Source: Gymnogyps californianus
Taxonomy: Eukaryota; Chordata; Aves; Accipitriformes; Cathartidae
Direction of reading: 5' to 3'
NCBI RefSeq assembly: GCF_018139145.2
Contig: NC_059500.1
Span: forward strand, 37,243,437-37,307,436
DNA: 64,000 nucleotides
A model generated the notes under the pieces. The model was not told the DNA's origin. It saw only the letters and a program-made list of their open reading frames with translations, and did no database searches. The position numbers and the translations under genes are program-made. Shown piece by piece: positions 21,901-36,952 of this stretch. The stretch's first letter is position 1, and every line of letters starts with the position of its first letter.

Positions 21901-24900
21901 TAATAAGACCTGGGCTGCTTGGAAATATGTGGTTCACATTTTCATCAAATTTGAGTTCCCTTCCCCTGCTTTTCTCTCTTGGGAAAGTCCTATCCACCAC
22001 TAGAGAAGTAAGGATCATAGGAGAAGAAGATAACATAAGGGCAACCCTTATTTACTGAGAGAGGATTTGTTTACTATATTTCATTCTCTCAGGTTTTTTG
22101 GTTAAGCGTTACGTGAAAAGATCAAATTCATTCTGTATCAGATCATTGCTGTGCTATTTCTTTAGGAAATGATTTGGACTAAGGATACTACAGCAGCCTT
22201 CTCAGAGAGATATTTAGATTTCTCATGCTCTTATATTTCCTGTGTCCCCGCACCACTAACTAGATTTTTATCTCCTGTAATGCACTACACATGCTTGGCC
22301 AGACAAGAGACTGTTATGAATTATGATTAATGCCATTTAGAAAGAGAAGCTTTTCATAAATGAGGGTGAAGGCATGCTGTGCATCTTTTTGATAACTCCT
22401 ATGAGACAGTGTGGCATTTCAGGAGAAGGCATATAAACATAAAACTGGCCTGGGGCAAGCAGGCACATGCAGAAACCCACACTATCTCAAAGCTGCCAGA
22501 CATTGTTAGTGGATCAGCTTTCCCGGGAAAGGAAGGAAAACCTTAGTCTACAGACTTGTGTAATACAACATTAACATTTACGGGGCTGATCCAAAGTCCT
22601 TTAAAGCTGAAGAGGATTTTTCCTCTGTAGAATTCAGTGAGATGCAGATTGGGCTTTATATATAAGTGCTTAAGCAGTGCTTTTTGACTCATGAAATTTA
22701 AATCCCTAATTAAGCCATACCTTTCTTATCCCAATTATTTTATTGGCCTCTCACATTCTTGTCCTTTCTTCTCTCTTTCACCTTTCTATATGGGTAATTA
22801 CAGTTCTACTTTGGCATTAATATGAAATTTAGAATGATAAAATTCACTGTAATCAAGACACAGTTTGAAAGGTAAGCCAAGACCCTACCATCTCTTGTAA
22901 CACTTGAAATTTTTCTTTCATGGTGATTCAGGAAAGGCTGTGTCCTAGTTTGCACTGAGATTTGCTGATAAGTTAAACAGTATTTTAAAATGTCCACGAG
23001 CTAAATTTCCATACATATTTTTCTCGGTGTCATGATCCTGTTGACTGCTAAAAAATGGTATGTCACAGTATAAAGCATACTTCAGCCCTTGGATTTTCTT
23101 ATTCCATTTTATGGAAATGTTGCTGTTTCTGAAATCCTTTGTAACTGATTCTGTAGAGCAAGGCTGTCTGCTAGGTTATCAGCTCAAGAGCTTTAGGAAG
23201 AAAAGCTGTCTTAGTGACTAAAGGCTTAACATCACGTGGTCTATGAATAGGTCATGGCAAATAGGGTATGGGACACTTCGCCGCTAAGTGATATTTATAA
23301 TTGCTCAGATGGGGGGAAAACCATTGAAAATGAATAGAAGGAGAGAAACATCGGGTACAGGGCAGCTGGATGATATGTCTCAAATGTTACTTCTTGGTAA
23401 AATGTACTGAGTGTCATCTGAAAACAAAATTTTCTAGGGTCCATTACTGAGAGTTGTAGATAGGTTGAAGCATGAACAATTTAACTCCAAGAAATAGAAT
23501 CCATTTTGTTAACCTTTCCCAGGAGTTTTGTCTCAACTCTACGAAATGGTGTGTTAGCATGCAGGAGTCTTCTGGCTAGAAAAAAACCCATATGAAGTTA
23601 TCATCAGTCAGTCAGTTTGGAGGAAGGTTACAAAAAAGTTGTGTTTGTTAACAGCAGGAGGAAAGAATGCTGCCAAATTACATATTAGGAGGCAAAGACA
23701 AAGCGTTTAGCAAGGCAGAGTGAGGGAGACCTAATAATGAAGGTAACAGAGTTAAGCTGTTTCATCACTCCTTTCTTTGATAACTTTTTCTTTTGCCAGT
23801 GCTTCACCTGGGTTCTCCTGAGAAACCAAATACACAGTTATTTTTCCCTTGTCTTCTAAGGGAACAAAGAAAACAATGTATGAGTTTCTTCTATATTATT
23901 TTCTTTGCAACCAGGTGATAGTTGTGGGAAAAAATCAGTGGGTTTCTTCTTTCCAATATACACAACAATATATCTGTCTCAATATCATCAGATATTTGCT
24001 CTTTAAAAGTTGTCCTTTGCCCTCATAATTTCTGGATTGCATTTTGCTGTACTATCCTGAAGACAATAAATTCTTGAGGAACATCTACACAAACAGACAT
24101 GACATAGTTTCACTAGCAGAGATTCAGCAACCTGTCTAGTGCCTGGCTATACTGATGCTACCAGCAGCACTGAAGGAAGGTTGTAGTTTGTGGTTATACT
24201 AGAACACAAATTAAACTTGCTGTTTACCAGGACACTTACTAACCATGCTATGTGGGTTTTTTTCCTACGTATTTTGCTTGGGCTTAACTTACAGTCTTTA
24301 ACATGTGTTTCTTGGGCTGAATTCATTAGGATACTTTCTCTTGAAATAAGAAGCTGGTATTTCTGCTGGGAGCTACACTAACAGAAAAAGTGCTTGTGAA
24401 ATGTCATTTAAGCAGGGGCTATGCTATGAGTTTCCCTTTCCCCTGAAGGAAAAGCAGTACATCATTGTACTTCCTCAGCAGCAACCTGGGGAATTACTAA
24501 ATCACAGAGGAGATGCATCAAGCTTGTTGGTTTCCCATTTTTTTCTGACACCTGTAAGAGAGAGAAAGAGAAAATGCATGTGCCTGTCCTTCAGTAGCTG
24601 AAAAATAGCTCCCTAGTTCTTCTGCCTTAGTGCCTCTGTCTAACAAGCTAGAGATTGGGTCAAGGTTTGCTAGTACTTGCTTCAACATGCCCGTTCCCCA
24701 CTTGCAAAATCGGGAGGGGGAGGAGCAGCTGCACAAGCAAAAGATGGGGAGGATTGTTTCTAGTAGTAGAAAGCATTGATTTTATGGCTCACTGCCATCA
24801 CAGCAACAGTGCTTAATGCTACTGTGATAGCTTTGTGGAGTGGATTGAGGGCCTGAGTACTGTCTCGTGGGACTTGGAAACAGTCTGCAGCTATCAATAT

Positions 24901-26816
24901 TTCCTTGAGCCTAAACACATTGTTATCACTCCGTAGATGCCCCTTGAACTTATTTATAGCTCCACATGAATTGCCGAGAGTGTTTTGACTTCTAATACAA
25001 GTGTCTTTCAGGGCTATAAATGATCATCCTGCAGCTTGCACTCGTGCTCTGGCACAAGCAGTATTGGCAGAGGAAGGATCAGGGACAGGGCTTTCATTCG
25101 TACAGTCCAGATTTTCCACTCCACATTTTACTGGATAGGCATATCGAACAGCGAAAAACTGAGGGAATTTTTATTTCACTTTTTATTTTTGTTGTTACCA
25201 GCATGCACCCCCCATCTAATGTCCATATGCAGGCAGAAGTGTATTTCTACTGGTGGGACTGGAAGAAGCTTTTGGGGATGCCTGAACAGGCTCCACAGAG
25301 CTCTCAGCAAAATGAAGGAGGGACAACTTTATATTACCTTCCATCTCCTGTGCTCTGAGGTGGGCAGGGGCTCTATACATGTCTTTGCCCAAGTTAAAGT
25401 GGTTTCCAGTAGGTTTAGCTTGAATGTTGCCTGCAAGTAAGACTTCTCATTTCCCAACCCAGATAATCAGAGGTCAAACTGACATGCCCCTCACAAGAGG
25501 TGGATACTTGCATTTGAATGTTTGTTAGTACTGATACAAGATCGTAATGCTAGTAAGACATTAGGGCATGGGCATTTTGACTTTCAAGCAGTAGCAACAG
25601 GAGGGTTTTTCTGCTTTTGTCACCATTTATCACCAGACATTCTGATCTCCCTCATGGTCCAGCACTTTTCCTTGAGGTACTTCATCCTTTGACAGAAACT
25701 TCAGCACAGGGTGATGCTGGAAGGAAAGGTAACTTTGTCTCCTCCTTTGGGCATGACTTACTGATGTTAGCCCTACAGCTACTTGAAATTACTAATGCCT
25801 TGGTGTCTCTAGTTCTTATCTGAGGGGGAAAAAAGGCTGCTGCGCTACATAAACCTGATTGTACCTTGCAGCATGATAAGACTAAGGAAAACCCTCCCAT
25901 CATACATGTGCCAAATAATGCTAGCATCATTTAGACACCACAGAAAGCAGTGCTAGCAGAGTATAGATAGAGTGTCTATCACTGTAATTCACAACTTGCA
26001 AAGCATGGTAAAATAGAATTACTAATGCAGCTAACAGTCTTGAAGGGAAGAGTCCTTTCTAGAGGTGGCAGTTTTTTGGTACTGCTTTATACTCTCTTTG
26101 CAATCTTGGGGCAGAATTAAAGTCTTACTAAGCGGATGAAATAAAGGATGGCATTAGTTTAAAAAAAACCTCCCTCAAACCTAAAAAACTAGTAAATGCA
26201 CCAGTAATGGAATTCCTGCCATATGTTAACAGCAGCAAGATACCTAGATATCTATCATTTTACTTTAACTTCTCAGTTTATCGGAGAATTTTTGGCACAT
26301 ATTCCTGTCCATATGTGTACTTGTTTACTCTACCATTTGCAAACCCCGCAGCATACAGATGGTACAAAATAAAGTGAATAAAAATTAATAGATTCCTATT
26401 AGTTTATTTTCTTTAATTCTACTTTTATTACAAAATCCATTTTGTTTCTGTCTAGAAATAGTTTAGACATCAGAAGAATGCTTAGCAACTATTAAATGTA
26501 GATTGCAGCCTGAGTGCTAAAGCAAAGTAATAGCCTCTCAATTTGATGAAAATTGGTTGCCAGATTGTTTAATCAAAAATTTGTCATTGTTTGTGCAATT
26601 CATTTCATATTAAAATATCAATAGTTTCTCCAGGTTTTGTTTGTAGAAATCCTAAAGAAAAGCTTCAATAAAGTACAACCATTGCAATATCAGGAGTTCA
26701 TTGGAGAAAAGTGTCAGCCCATTCCACTTAATTTTACAATGGTTGGATCATTACATTTCAGGTGAAGTTAATGGCACATGTGGCAGAAGCATTCTGCAGG
26801 TATTAAGTATATCTGA

Positions 26817-26858
26817 CAGAAAATACAAATGTAGTTTCAGAAAATACAAATGTAGTTT
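26817..26858 (+). repeat. Perfect 21-bp tandem duplication
   Basis: Two adjacent identical copies of a 21-bp unit beginning CAGAAAATACAAATG. It falls in a short frame by chance. Identity of the two copies points to a recent slippage or duplication event. Confidence 0.9.
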
Positions 26859-29694
26859 GAAGCTTATTGTGAGAGTGTTTGCAGCTGTGAGCTCTTTATA
26901 AAGGGTGATCTTTATGTTCCTCAATAATCTTAGTCATACCATTAAGATGTCCATCAAACTTGTGAAGCAGAAAGCCAGCAAATGTTTAAATTACAGGCCT
27001 TTGGTAATTTACATTGACCTCCTGTGCATCATGTGAATTATAAAGAAAAAAACACAAATTTCTGCACCCACAAAACCTTTGATGACCAGGCTGGATAATG
27101 ATGCGTTCTCATAGAGTCGTTGTTCAGTTGCATGCAAAATACAATACACAAGACAGCTGAGAGTACACATTGTTAAAAAAAATCAACATAGATCAAAAAA
27201 GCAATGCAGTGTTATATGCTGGCCTGTTCACCTTGACAACTTACATTCTGTGTGGTGGAAAGCAGATGCAAATGCAAGAATGCAGGATACCTATGAAGTC
27301 TAAGAAGCATAAAATGAAGTTGAAAGAAATACCATACCCAACGTCGGAATATGATGAACAGAGAAGGAGATGCCAAAAAAATTATAATCTAAAGCCCTAG
27401 TTGTTGTCTAAGAGCTTGAAATGTTTTCTTATGCTCTTGTGCTTCACACAGAGACTTTAGAAGTTCTCACTGCTGCACAAGTGGTGGAATATGTTCCCTA
27501 TTTTATATTAGTAACTATAAAAGCACTACCAACATGGTCCAAAGGGAATAACACACTATCTCTTTAAGAGCTCTTAAGCATTGCCTAATATTAGTCTCAA
27601 AATCCAAAACCTAGACTTAGATAATAGTTTAATTCCTGGTAAAGGAAGCAGTTGTTACTATTCTAATCTGGGAGACAACAGTCACCTTTTCTTTAACTGG
27701 ACTGGGAATTACAAGCCCTGGAAAAGATACCCATTTTGAAGGAAGTTCTCAAAGGGATAACGGATGCCCTTATTTCTTAGTTTATTGACTAAAAGGTCTT
27801 TTCTTGAATCCTCCAGAAATGGTTGTCAATAAAAAGGATGTGTCCTTTTTCTAAACCTGCCTGAGAACATGAACGTGAATCATGTATGGAAGCTCTGTGA
27901 ACAGACAATTTATTTTAAGAAATATAAAGCATACTGTCATTACAAACATTTCTAAAAGAGCTGTTTCCAAACCTTAAATTTAGATTCAGTATACCTGTTT
28001 ATTGAGTTCTTGAGGGTATGTATATTGCGAAGTGTGAACCAATCCTACAAGTATACCATAAACTGTATCCACTGAAGATTCCCAGGTTCCTGTCTGTATT
28101 GCATATAATTGTAACTGACATTGCCAGTGAGTTTTTAGAGTGATAGTTTGGAACAAGGATCAACATGAAAAATCAAGGTACTAGCTGAAATTTAAGTCCC
28201 CGTTGCTCACAGTTAAATAAAAGGCAATTACTTATTTGAAGTTAAATACAAAGATTAAGAGTTGCTAGTTCCTGTTGTAGGTTCATCAAATTTCCAAAAT
28301 GTCATGCAGTGCAAAGTTAACATTTGCTAGTTTTAATTTCACTGACAGTATGATTGTGCATACATACATGCATATACACATATCTGCCAATAGTGTTTGA
28401 AAAAGACTGTTTTGCCTTACTAATGCTTCATATAAGGTACAAGACACACCTTTTTTGTCTTTTTATGAGCTGAATTCTACATATGTTTTCCCCTTCAATT
28501 CAAACTCTGTGAGCACATCAAACCAGAACAATACATACGTAATGCTGAAGGCTTGCACTTTTTATATGCGTGCTTTCCTGAACATTGTGTTTTCCTGCAG
28601 GTCTTACAATTACAGCTGTAGCATTTTTTTCTGCTTTCAACACATACTGAATGATAGCTTTGAGATGGAGTTTGACAAACTGAAATGAACAGAGCTGTCA
28701 TCTGTCTCTGTACGTGCTGGTATTTACCGTCAAGCTGTATCACACTTGGTGTAGCCCTTTAAAGCAAGGTTTTCAGGGGGAGGGAGAAGACTCTCCTACC
28801 TGCCTTTTCTGCTATCAGGTTCAGCGCAATTCAAGTATGGTTCAGCCAACTGAACTTGTGCCAGTTATGTTGTTTGCTATTTTTCTTTCTCTTGGGACAT
28901 GCTAGTTAAAAGTCCAACACTTGGGGTTTTTTTGATATATTTGCCTTTGTAACTGATTTTGGTTTGAATTAACTTTCCTGTGACAGTCTGGACTGCAGTC
29001 TTCTATGGGATCTGGGGTTGGGAGATGGAAGTGGTTGTTGATAACCAGTGCTCCAGACCAACTATCGCCTGTTGCAAGTGGCAGTCTCTCAGGAGCAGCT
29101 TGTATTTTATTTTTGTTTTTTACTGAGGTACTCTGCTCAGGTGTCCCTGCCAAAGCTGTGGGATAAACATGAAATAATAGCTCATATCCTGACAACCAAC
29201 TTAGTGGTCTATGCTGTGCTGTCTAGGAGGTCTGCGTTGTGTTTTATGTCCTGGATAAAGGAAAAGCCTGGGCTTGCCAAAGACAGCAACAAAAAAACCC
29301 CTGCTAACATTTCCTCACCACTTGTCTTGCCTGATTTCTGATTATATAGAGTTAATGGTTTGTCTTTTTAAGATTCTAGGACTCTTACAAGCGTATGAAT
29401 CTGATGTTTTTGCCTTTTTAAAGTGAGGGAATGCAGCGGTCCCACTAGAGTCAACATATTAATGTGAAATTATGTTATGTAGTGCACAATTTCTCTTGTC
29501 TTTGTCCCTGGGTCTTCACAATGCAACTGTTGTCGTGAGTAGCTGTGTTAGAACTGAAAAATTTGGAAAAGATATTAAGGAATAAAAGCTATCCTTCCCT
29601 TTTTGTGGAGGATTAGGAAATCCAGAGATGCTTTATAAAATTTTTTTCAAATAATTTGCCATTTTTTAAGGGATAAAGTTGAAAGGCTTATTTT

Positions 29695-29790
29695 CAAAAT
29701 CTTTATATAGAGGTAGATGAGATTTGGATAATATGTTCAATTCTGGGGCACAAATTCCTAGATGGAAAAGACAGAGGTTAACAGCCACTG
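29695..29790 (+). mobile_element. Ancient CR1 fragment
   Basis: The string AATATGTTCAATTCTGGGG followed by CACA matches the very conserved CR1 segment that encodes Y-C-V-Q-F-W-A-P and its surroundings. Downstream a GATGGAAAAGACA string continues the match. The copy is strongly diverged and short, so it belongs to an old CR1 subfamily. Ends are approximate. Confidence 0.45.
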
Positions 29791-32700
29791 AGCAGAATGT
29801 TATACTTTTGCTCTAAAAACCTACTTCACAGGTTGTGAAATAATGTTAAAAGAGATACACAGAACATTAAAGTGGAGCCTTAGAGCTCTCGTGGTTACAG
29901 TAGCCTTTTAAGGGAGAAGTTTTAGTCAGCTAAACCCCATTTTTCAAGGACCTATTTCTGCTCTTTGGCACTCCTGAGATACTTCGTGTGTGTGTATGTG
30001 GCTTCTCTGCATATATGTGGGACTGGGTCTTGTTTTCCACCGTATATGGTGCTCAGTTTTCACACTGCAGTTTCTCTGTATGTTATTTGCTTGTGCATGG
30101 AGAAATAAATTACATATCCTTGTGTTTGTGTACAGGTAAACCTTAGACTGAAGGAAATTACATGTATAAGACAGAGTGGCAAACATGTTACTGGATTCCA
30201 GAATGCACGACAAAACACTTTCAATACCATTTATTCCTTGCTCTTGTCTGTACAACACATTTTGTACACAAAATATACATTTCCTTTTCCAAAGCATCTA
30301 GAACACTCTGGGACCGTGAAGCTATAACTAATAATATTATTCTTCCTGAAGATTTTCAGGCATCCGTTTAGGATGAAATAAAATTAGAATTTCTGTTCCT
30401 TAGGGAAATGAGAATATTTCCACATGGTACTCTTTTCTTAGTTAATATAAAAAGTTAAAAACTTTTTTTCTGAGAACAAAACTTTCAGCAATATTTTCAT
30501 TCAGACCTTTGTTTCTACTCTAAAATTTAGTTTGAACTGATTAACATAACTGATTTCAAGTTGGTTGCATGTGAATTGCATTTTTGCAAGACGTTGATTT
30601 GCTTGATTGGAATCACAGAGGATCTGAAGCCAGTTTTGACTCCTGGGTCCTATACTTCGTGGAGGAAATACCAATCCTTTGATGTATGTGCTGTAACGTA
30701 ACTCCTTTGAGGTTGCACAAATTCTCTGCCATCTGAGAAGAGGGCAGTGATTTCATGGAAAAGGTAGATCTAGGTATATTGAACTAAGTTGTAATAGTTG
30801 CACAAAGGAAAATGTTAAAAGTTAGAGTAAATTAAATGTCCTTTCTGTCTTGGCAAGGAATTACATCTTTTGTGAAAACTAAACGGACTTTGCTGCAGAC
30901 CATTCTAGTTTTGCAAAATCACCGTTGTCTAGGAAAAAGGTTGCTTTCTAGTAACTTATTTTCTAATATTACTCAATAATCTAAGACTAAGGAAATGTGT
31001 TGCTAAAGTTTTTGAAAGCAAAGTTTCTGAACTATTCCTAAGAAATTGCCTTCAAACTGACAGTCAGTAAGGCTTCATAAAGATTTTGTACTTGATGCAT
31101 ATTTATCTCAAAGGAATTACACACAGATGCGTGCATGTGTGTATATGCATATATTTTTAATATAAAACATTAGTCTCTAAATCAAGTATTAAGCAATATA
31201 TAGGGGAAAGTAGGCAAAGAAATTAAACCCTGTGTTCCGATCTTTAATACAGTATGAAGTATGAATTGGTCTTGCCAATAAAATAATCTGTTTAATGATT
31301 TAATGACCTATTTAATCACTTGTATAGTGATTACACATATCAAGAATTGGTAGGTAAGTAAATACAGAAATATTTTAATTGGCTGGTTTGTAGGCTGCAT
31401 GTAATATGCAGAAATGAACCCTTATTTAAAGAAGATATTTGTATTTATAGAATAACTATTTCTTCCTGGTTATTTAAAATTTACACTACCATAATTGTGT
31501 AAACCTTTTAGCGCCCCCTTCCCCTCCCCCAATCTTTACTATCCTTAGCTTTAAATGTCAATATAAAGGTTAGCAGCTTTGGAAAATGGATTATACTAAG
31601 CAACACTGAAGCTTTCTTTCTCTAATTTTACAACCAGATGGTCACATATTGAAGAATCCTAGATTATCCCCAGAATGTTTACTTTATAAACACAGCTGAA
31701 AATGTTACACTACTGGCAAGTCTAAAAACTGCTTTGTTACCAGTAGGAAGCTATTGAACTAGGGTCAATCACTATAATGACATAGATGCAACCTGTGCTT
31801 CTTGACACTAACAGGTCAGGAACTTCAGGCAAACTTTAAGTAGATCAAAGGCAACAAATTTCACATAACAACAAGGAAGAGAAGCAGTGCTCTTTCAGGA
31901 AGATGAAATCAACTCTCAGTTAAATCAACTAGAAAATTTCTATTAACTGTACAGAAATCAGACCAAATAACTGGATCTAGATTCATAACCTGACTAAGCG
32001 CACACATAACTTTAAGTATATGAATAATCCTGCTAAATTAATAAAATGAGTAATAATTTGAGGAAAACACTGAAACTGGAGAAATTCTTATGAATTAACA
32101 TGTTACTATCTTGGAGGTAGCTTACAAGGTGCATCTCAGTATGTTTACCGGAGCCAACGAAAAAGCCATGCCCAAGTAGTAGAAGAGATACCTTTCTAAG
32201 TATTGAAAACTCTTGGTGTAAACTCTTGTTGGAAACAGTGAAATAAAGATGCATACAGAAATAAAGGTGACTGTTACGCTGGACAGCTTTGGAGTTTGGA
32301 ATATTTTTTCCAAAATTTAAACTTTTCCAAAACACACACATACTTTCAATGTAAATATACAGTCACAAAGGCACAAAGAAATTATTCCTGGTACTGGTAT
32401 CATCTTATATGTCAGCAAAATTCTTAAAAATTCCATTCATTTGGTAGCATAAACTTCTGTTCTTGTTTTGGTCTTGAGTGACATTGAATGTTACCACAGT
32501 ATTAAGTAAAAACAAAAAAAAGTAAAAGGAGGAATGAAATGGCCTTTGGTCTCATGCAAAAGGAGGAAGTTGCTACAAGAATGCTGATGGGGTGTATGTG
32601 CTGACAGTCAAGAAATGCGTCTGGCCCATAACCCGCAGCATAGGAATGCCTGACTAATTTATTGGTGGACTCGGTTACTTGTCCAAACTTAAGCAGAAGG

Positions 32701-33847
32701 CTACTATATATTCAGTGCAAGAGAGATTAACACTGTTAAGAACAGACTTGCTGTTTGCCATCCAGTTTGGGTGCTTGGCTTCGTGTCTCATTTTCATGTG
32801 CCATAGGTAGTTTGCCTCTGCTGGGCCTCTGTTTATGATCCAGCTGTCACTGATGTTGCTGTGACTCTTCCCATTCACTTTGAGGAGCGTTGGACTGAGT
32901 TGCTAAACTACAACATTTTCTTGCATGAATATCAATGGAAGTGGCATGTAAATGCCAGATTTCATTTTATTCTTAATGCATCCTGCTGGATAGAGTGCAT
33001 GTTTTGTTCATTCAATGGATATGAAATACCAAGACCTGTCAGAGAGATATCAGATGCAATTATAGCACATTTAGAGTACTATGCTATGAGAAAATGGTTT
33101 CAGAATAACTAGTAATTTATTCTATGCAAATTGTTTCAACTACACAGTGCAGAATATGTAATTGACAGCAATGTATATCATAACAATGTTAGCCAAATTA
33201 TGTTAAATGAAAGTTAAATCTGGGTGTGCTTTATTTCTTTGGAATAAAATGTGATTTTTTTTTTTTTTTAAATAATAAAGAGCCCCTTGCATGTAAGATA
33301 GAAGGAATTGTATATTCTGCATAAAAAGGTAAGTAGAGTTTGTGGTTATGTTTCTCATAATGTGGATATTTTTATCTTTGGGAGTTTTTCTGAGCAAGAA
33401 TTTGCAGTTTGTTCTTAAGGTTCTGGTGTTATTATTAATGCAAATCTATCAGGGAAAAGTGGTGATAGTCCAGTTTGGAATATACTTCTCTCCATTGAAA
33501 TATTGCAAACAAGGCGTTGTGTGAAATTAAGCAGACCTAAAGTCTTAAGTTGCTGTAGTAAAGAAATAATACCTGTTAAGCAGTTTCAAGAGATCACAGA
33601 AGTTGCATAACTGATTTTAAATCTCTCTTTGGCCCTGATTTGTGTCCTCATCATCCGCTTGTATAAAGAGATAGAGTAAGTTAAAAAAGAGAAGTGACCT
33701 TTTCTGTTGAGCACAAATTGGGCATTATCAAAATCAGAATGCCATGTACAGATCATATGCTCACATTTTAAAATTCAACTTATGGAATTGGGTGAAGTGC
33801 AAAAAAGAGACAGAGAATGACTCAAGAAGCACGACTAATACTTAGCA

Positions 33848-34220
33848 GGGAGATACATAAAGAGTTCACACTTTACATTTTAAAGAAATACCTGAGAAGT
33901 GACTTAATTGCAGTTTATAAGTACTTTCACAGGGAGAAAAAGCCAGTTGCTTAAGTACTTGATAATTTTCCAGGCAGAGAAAGACATAACAAAACCCAGA
34001 GGCAGAAACTGGAATCAAACCAACGAATACATTTTGAACAGTGAAAGTGATTAATCCCTGAAACAGGCAGTAGCAGATCCTTCATCTCTCCAAAAGAACA
34101 TCGTCTGCATTCTGGAAGGCATTAGCTAAAAGTAAGCTACCAAATTTCATAAGGCTGTATTTGAGTGACATAAAACAAGCTGATCTAGGGGATGTTTGAT
34201 TAGATGATCTTATGGCCACA
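33848..34220 (+). mobile_element. Ancient CR1 3' region
   Basis: Recognisable in order are GAAGTGACTTAATTGCAG then TATAAGTACTTTCACAGGG (the G-D-L-I-A-V-Y-K-Y-L region), GGCAGAGAAAGACATAACAA, a GAACAGTGAAAGTGATTAA segment and TGATTAGATGATCTTATGG near the 3' end. That order and spacing match the CR1 C-terminal coding region and 3' UTR. It is far more diverged than the CR1 copies at 9-2,385 and 9,026-9,956 and the frame is destroyed. Confidence 0.7.
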
Positions 34221-36952
34221 ACAGCAATTAGGAATGGGGAGGGGAAAAGATGAGTTTTATGTTACTGTCCTACCATCCAGTAGGCAATAAATTTAGGCAA
34301 CCTAGATAGCATTTTTCCCCCCTCCTCTCTAACTGCCTTGACAGGTAACAGAAAAAGAGTGAGATACTCCAAGGGGTAATTTAGATGAAAAGTCAGGGAG
34401 GGATGCTATGAATTAGCCTTTGCTAATTGACTCCCTTTCTATTGACCAGAGAAGGAGTATAGATGAATTGGTGTGATACGTCTCCAAATACTTCCTTGCT
34501 AAATGAAATTTTGGGACATAAAGCTCTGTTTTCTAGGGAGAAGACAACTCATCTGTTTCTATGACAGTATTTCTTATCTACTTAATAGGAGTGATCTCTG
34601 AATTCACACAGGTGAAGGTGGCTTTTAGATTTGAAGACACACAATATCAACTGATTTGTTTTAAGAAGTATTCCGTAGAGATCTGGCATAAATCAGGATC
34701 CACTATAGATCAAAAGGTTTCTGGGTTTTGCAGCAGCAATTGTTAAAAAAGAATTTTGGAGTGTCCTTCCTCCAAAACTGTATCTGCAAAGATAGTCTGA
34801 TAGCTCATCTTATTACCTTTCAGCCCCATAATAATAAGTTGTGGTCACTGTGGTCAAAGAATATTTTTTGAAGGAAAACAAGCCATCTTGACATTAGTGA
34901 GCTGTTAAAAAAAGACACTGAATGAGAAAAGAGTATGAAAATCTTCAGTGGGTATTTGCTGGAGTATGTTTGCTAGTTACAAGCTTGCTAGTTACAGTGC
35001 TGAGTTCAGGTGTGTCATTCAGAGAGATTTACAGACTCAGTGTTCCTACCTATAGAAAAGTAAGGGCAGGATAATTATTACTGAGCATTGAGCCCAAACA
35101 ATTTCATGTTTCAATGCTGTCAATATAAATCTGGCTCTAAAATTAAGAACTGAGACATGGACCTCTGAATTTGGAATGAAGCAAACCTTGTGTGGAAATA
35201 ACTGAACATTTAACATTAATTTTGTAAGACTTAAAAGCTTTTAGTAACATTCCTTAATGAGTGGGTGCAGGGGGAGTAAATATCCTGCTTACTGGCTGGC
35301 TTCAGTCTACAGAACCTCATATTATTCTTGTGACTTTATGGACTAGTTTGAATCCCAACTATTGGGGCTTGAAAAGTATGAAAACTTCTACAGATGAACT
35401 AAAAGACTGAATTTATCTAGATTAGTGAAATGATGTTAAATACCAATATAGACACTCTTATCTTAAGGCAGGAAGCGATACATTTAATCCCAAGTGTCGT
35501 TGTCTCAAAAACAATTATTATTTTGGCCAACATCTACAAAAGGAACTACACTGTTATTGCTACTCTGGCTAACTTGTGTAGAAAACCTCACACTAGTATA
35601 TGAAGCCCCTTAGTAGACTGACTAAATTATTTTTTATGGACAAATAACCTCATAATTCTCATCTGTTTCTATTGGATGTAGTAATTTCTACTTCTCATAA
35701 GCTCTAGTGTTGTTTTTGCATTTAAAAGCTGTTCCAACTCTAGGTAAAGAAACAACTTTTCAGCTTTTCAGGAACATATGCTGGTCTCCAAATGTATGGA
35801 TGAGAGATTTCTACATGTAGGTTAGAGATACTGTTTAGAGTAGTGCTATAAACATGCATGCTTATTAACTGTATTTCTAATCATAGGTGAATGCAATATT
35901 AAAATTTAAGAGTATCTCACAGTTAATTTTTCATATATGTTCTTTCTGCCTTTATTAAGTATATATGTGATACAAATAACCAAAGAATTTAAGACCAGAA
36001 AGCCAGGACTGAAAAAAAATAGCATATATATAGTACTGGTGAACCATGACAATTTCCAGGTTGCTAATTAGAAAACAAACGAGCTTGCTTTCCCTCAGCC
36101 ATAATCACTTTATGGTCTTTGTCCATCCCAATTCACATTATATTTAATAAGGCATAAGCTAAAAGCGATGAAATATTCTAATGCTTCCTGATATGAAAAA
36201 GCACTTGAAATAAAGCCAAGCATTAAATATGAAAATTAATCCCACAGGTTTTATCAGACCAAAAATTGAGTAGGAGACTAACTCTCCTGACTCTGTTTCA
36301 TTGTAGGACTGAGACTATTCAGGCTTCAAAAATGTTTGAACAACTATAAGAATGTGCTCAAGATTTAATAGTTGATATTAAACAACATATTACATGGTTG
36401 AATACAGGACAGAATTAGAACTTTTTGCCAACATGAAAATTCATCTCGTGTTGACTGCTAAGGCAAGATATAATATAAGCAAACAACAAAAAAACCCGTG
36501 GCCATTTAGAAACAGAATTGTTTTGCTATTCAGAATACTGTAGCAGATTTTAGTTATTTACTTTATCTTGTCTTTACCACAGAAGTATGTCTCTAGCGGA
36601 AACTGGCAAAATAATGACAAAACACTCAGGGTAGCTATTGACTTCTGATGCTGAAATTTACTTCAAGATAATCTCCACACTAATGAAATCCTCTCAATGT
36701 AATTATTCCTCTTGAAGAATTTTTTAAGCATTTCTGCTTTTATTGACTTGTTCAAATGGACAACTATTTTGTCTTTCTCTCTTCTCCAATAACAATATTG
36801 ATTTTTCTAAAATAAAACAGTCAATCAGTGTTCACTGAATTTGTAAGGGAAAAAACAGTTACCTCCTCAGAGCAACTTCAGTTTCACTTCTAGTGATGCT
36901 GTTTTCACCTGGAATTGATCACAAATTCACTGTCTGGCTCTATTCATTGTTG
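34221..36952. other. Unique AT-rich sequence, nothing recognised
   Basis: No repeat, RNA gene or supported exon. A near-perfect direct repeat of about 14 bp (TTGCTAGTTACA-type, 34,970-34,997) is the only local structure seen. Confidence 0.6.

Larger units (their letters stand above)
19160..33845. other. Unique AT-rich sequence, no gene supported
   Basis: Long repeat-poor stretch. Within it are a perfect 21-bp tandem duplication (26,817-26,858) and an ancient CR1 scrap (about 29,695-29,790). Frames up to 134 codons (25,036-25,440) lack splice context or a recognisable domain. The composition and low repeat load fit a large intron or a gene-poor intergenic region. Confidence 0.55.

Noticed and set aside
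25036..25440. 134-codon plus frame as a gene
   Set aside because: Overlaps another open plus frame, lacks a domain, and has no supported splice or promoter context.
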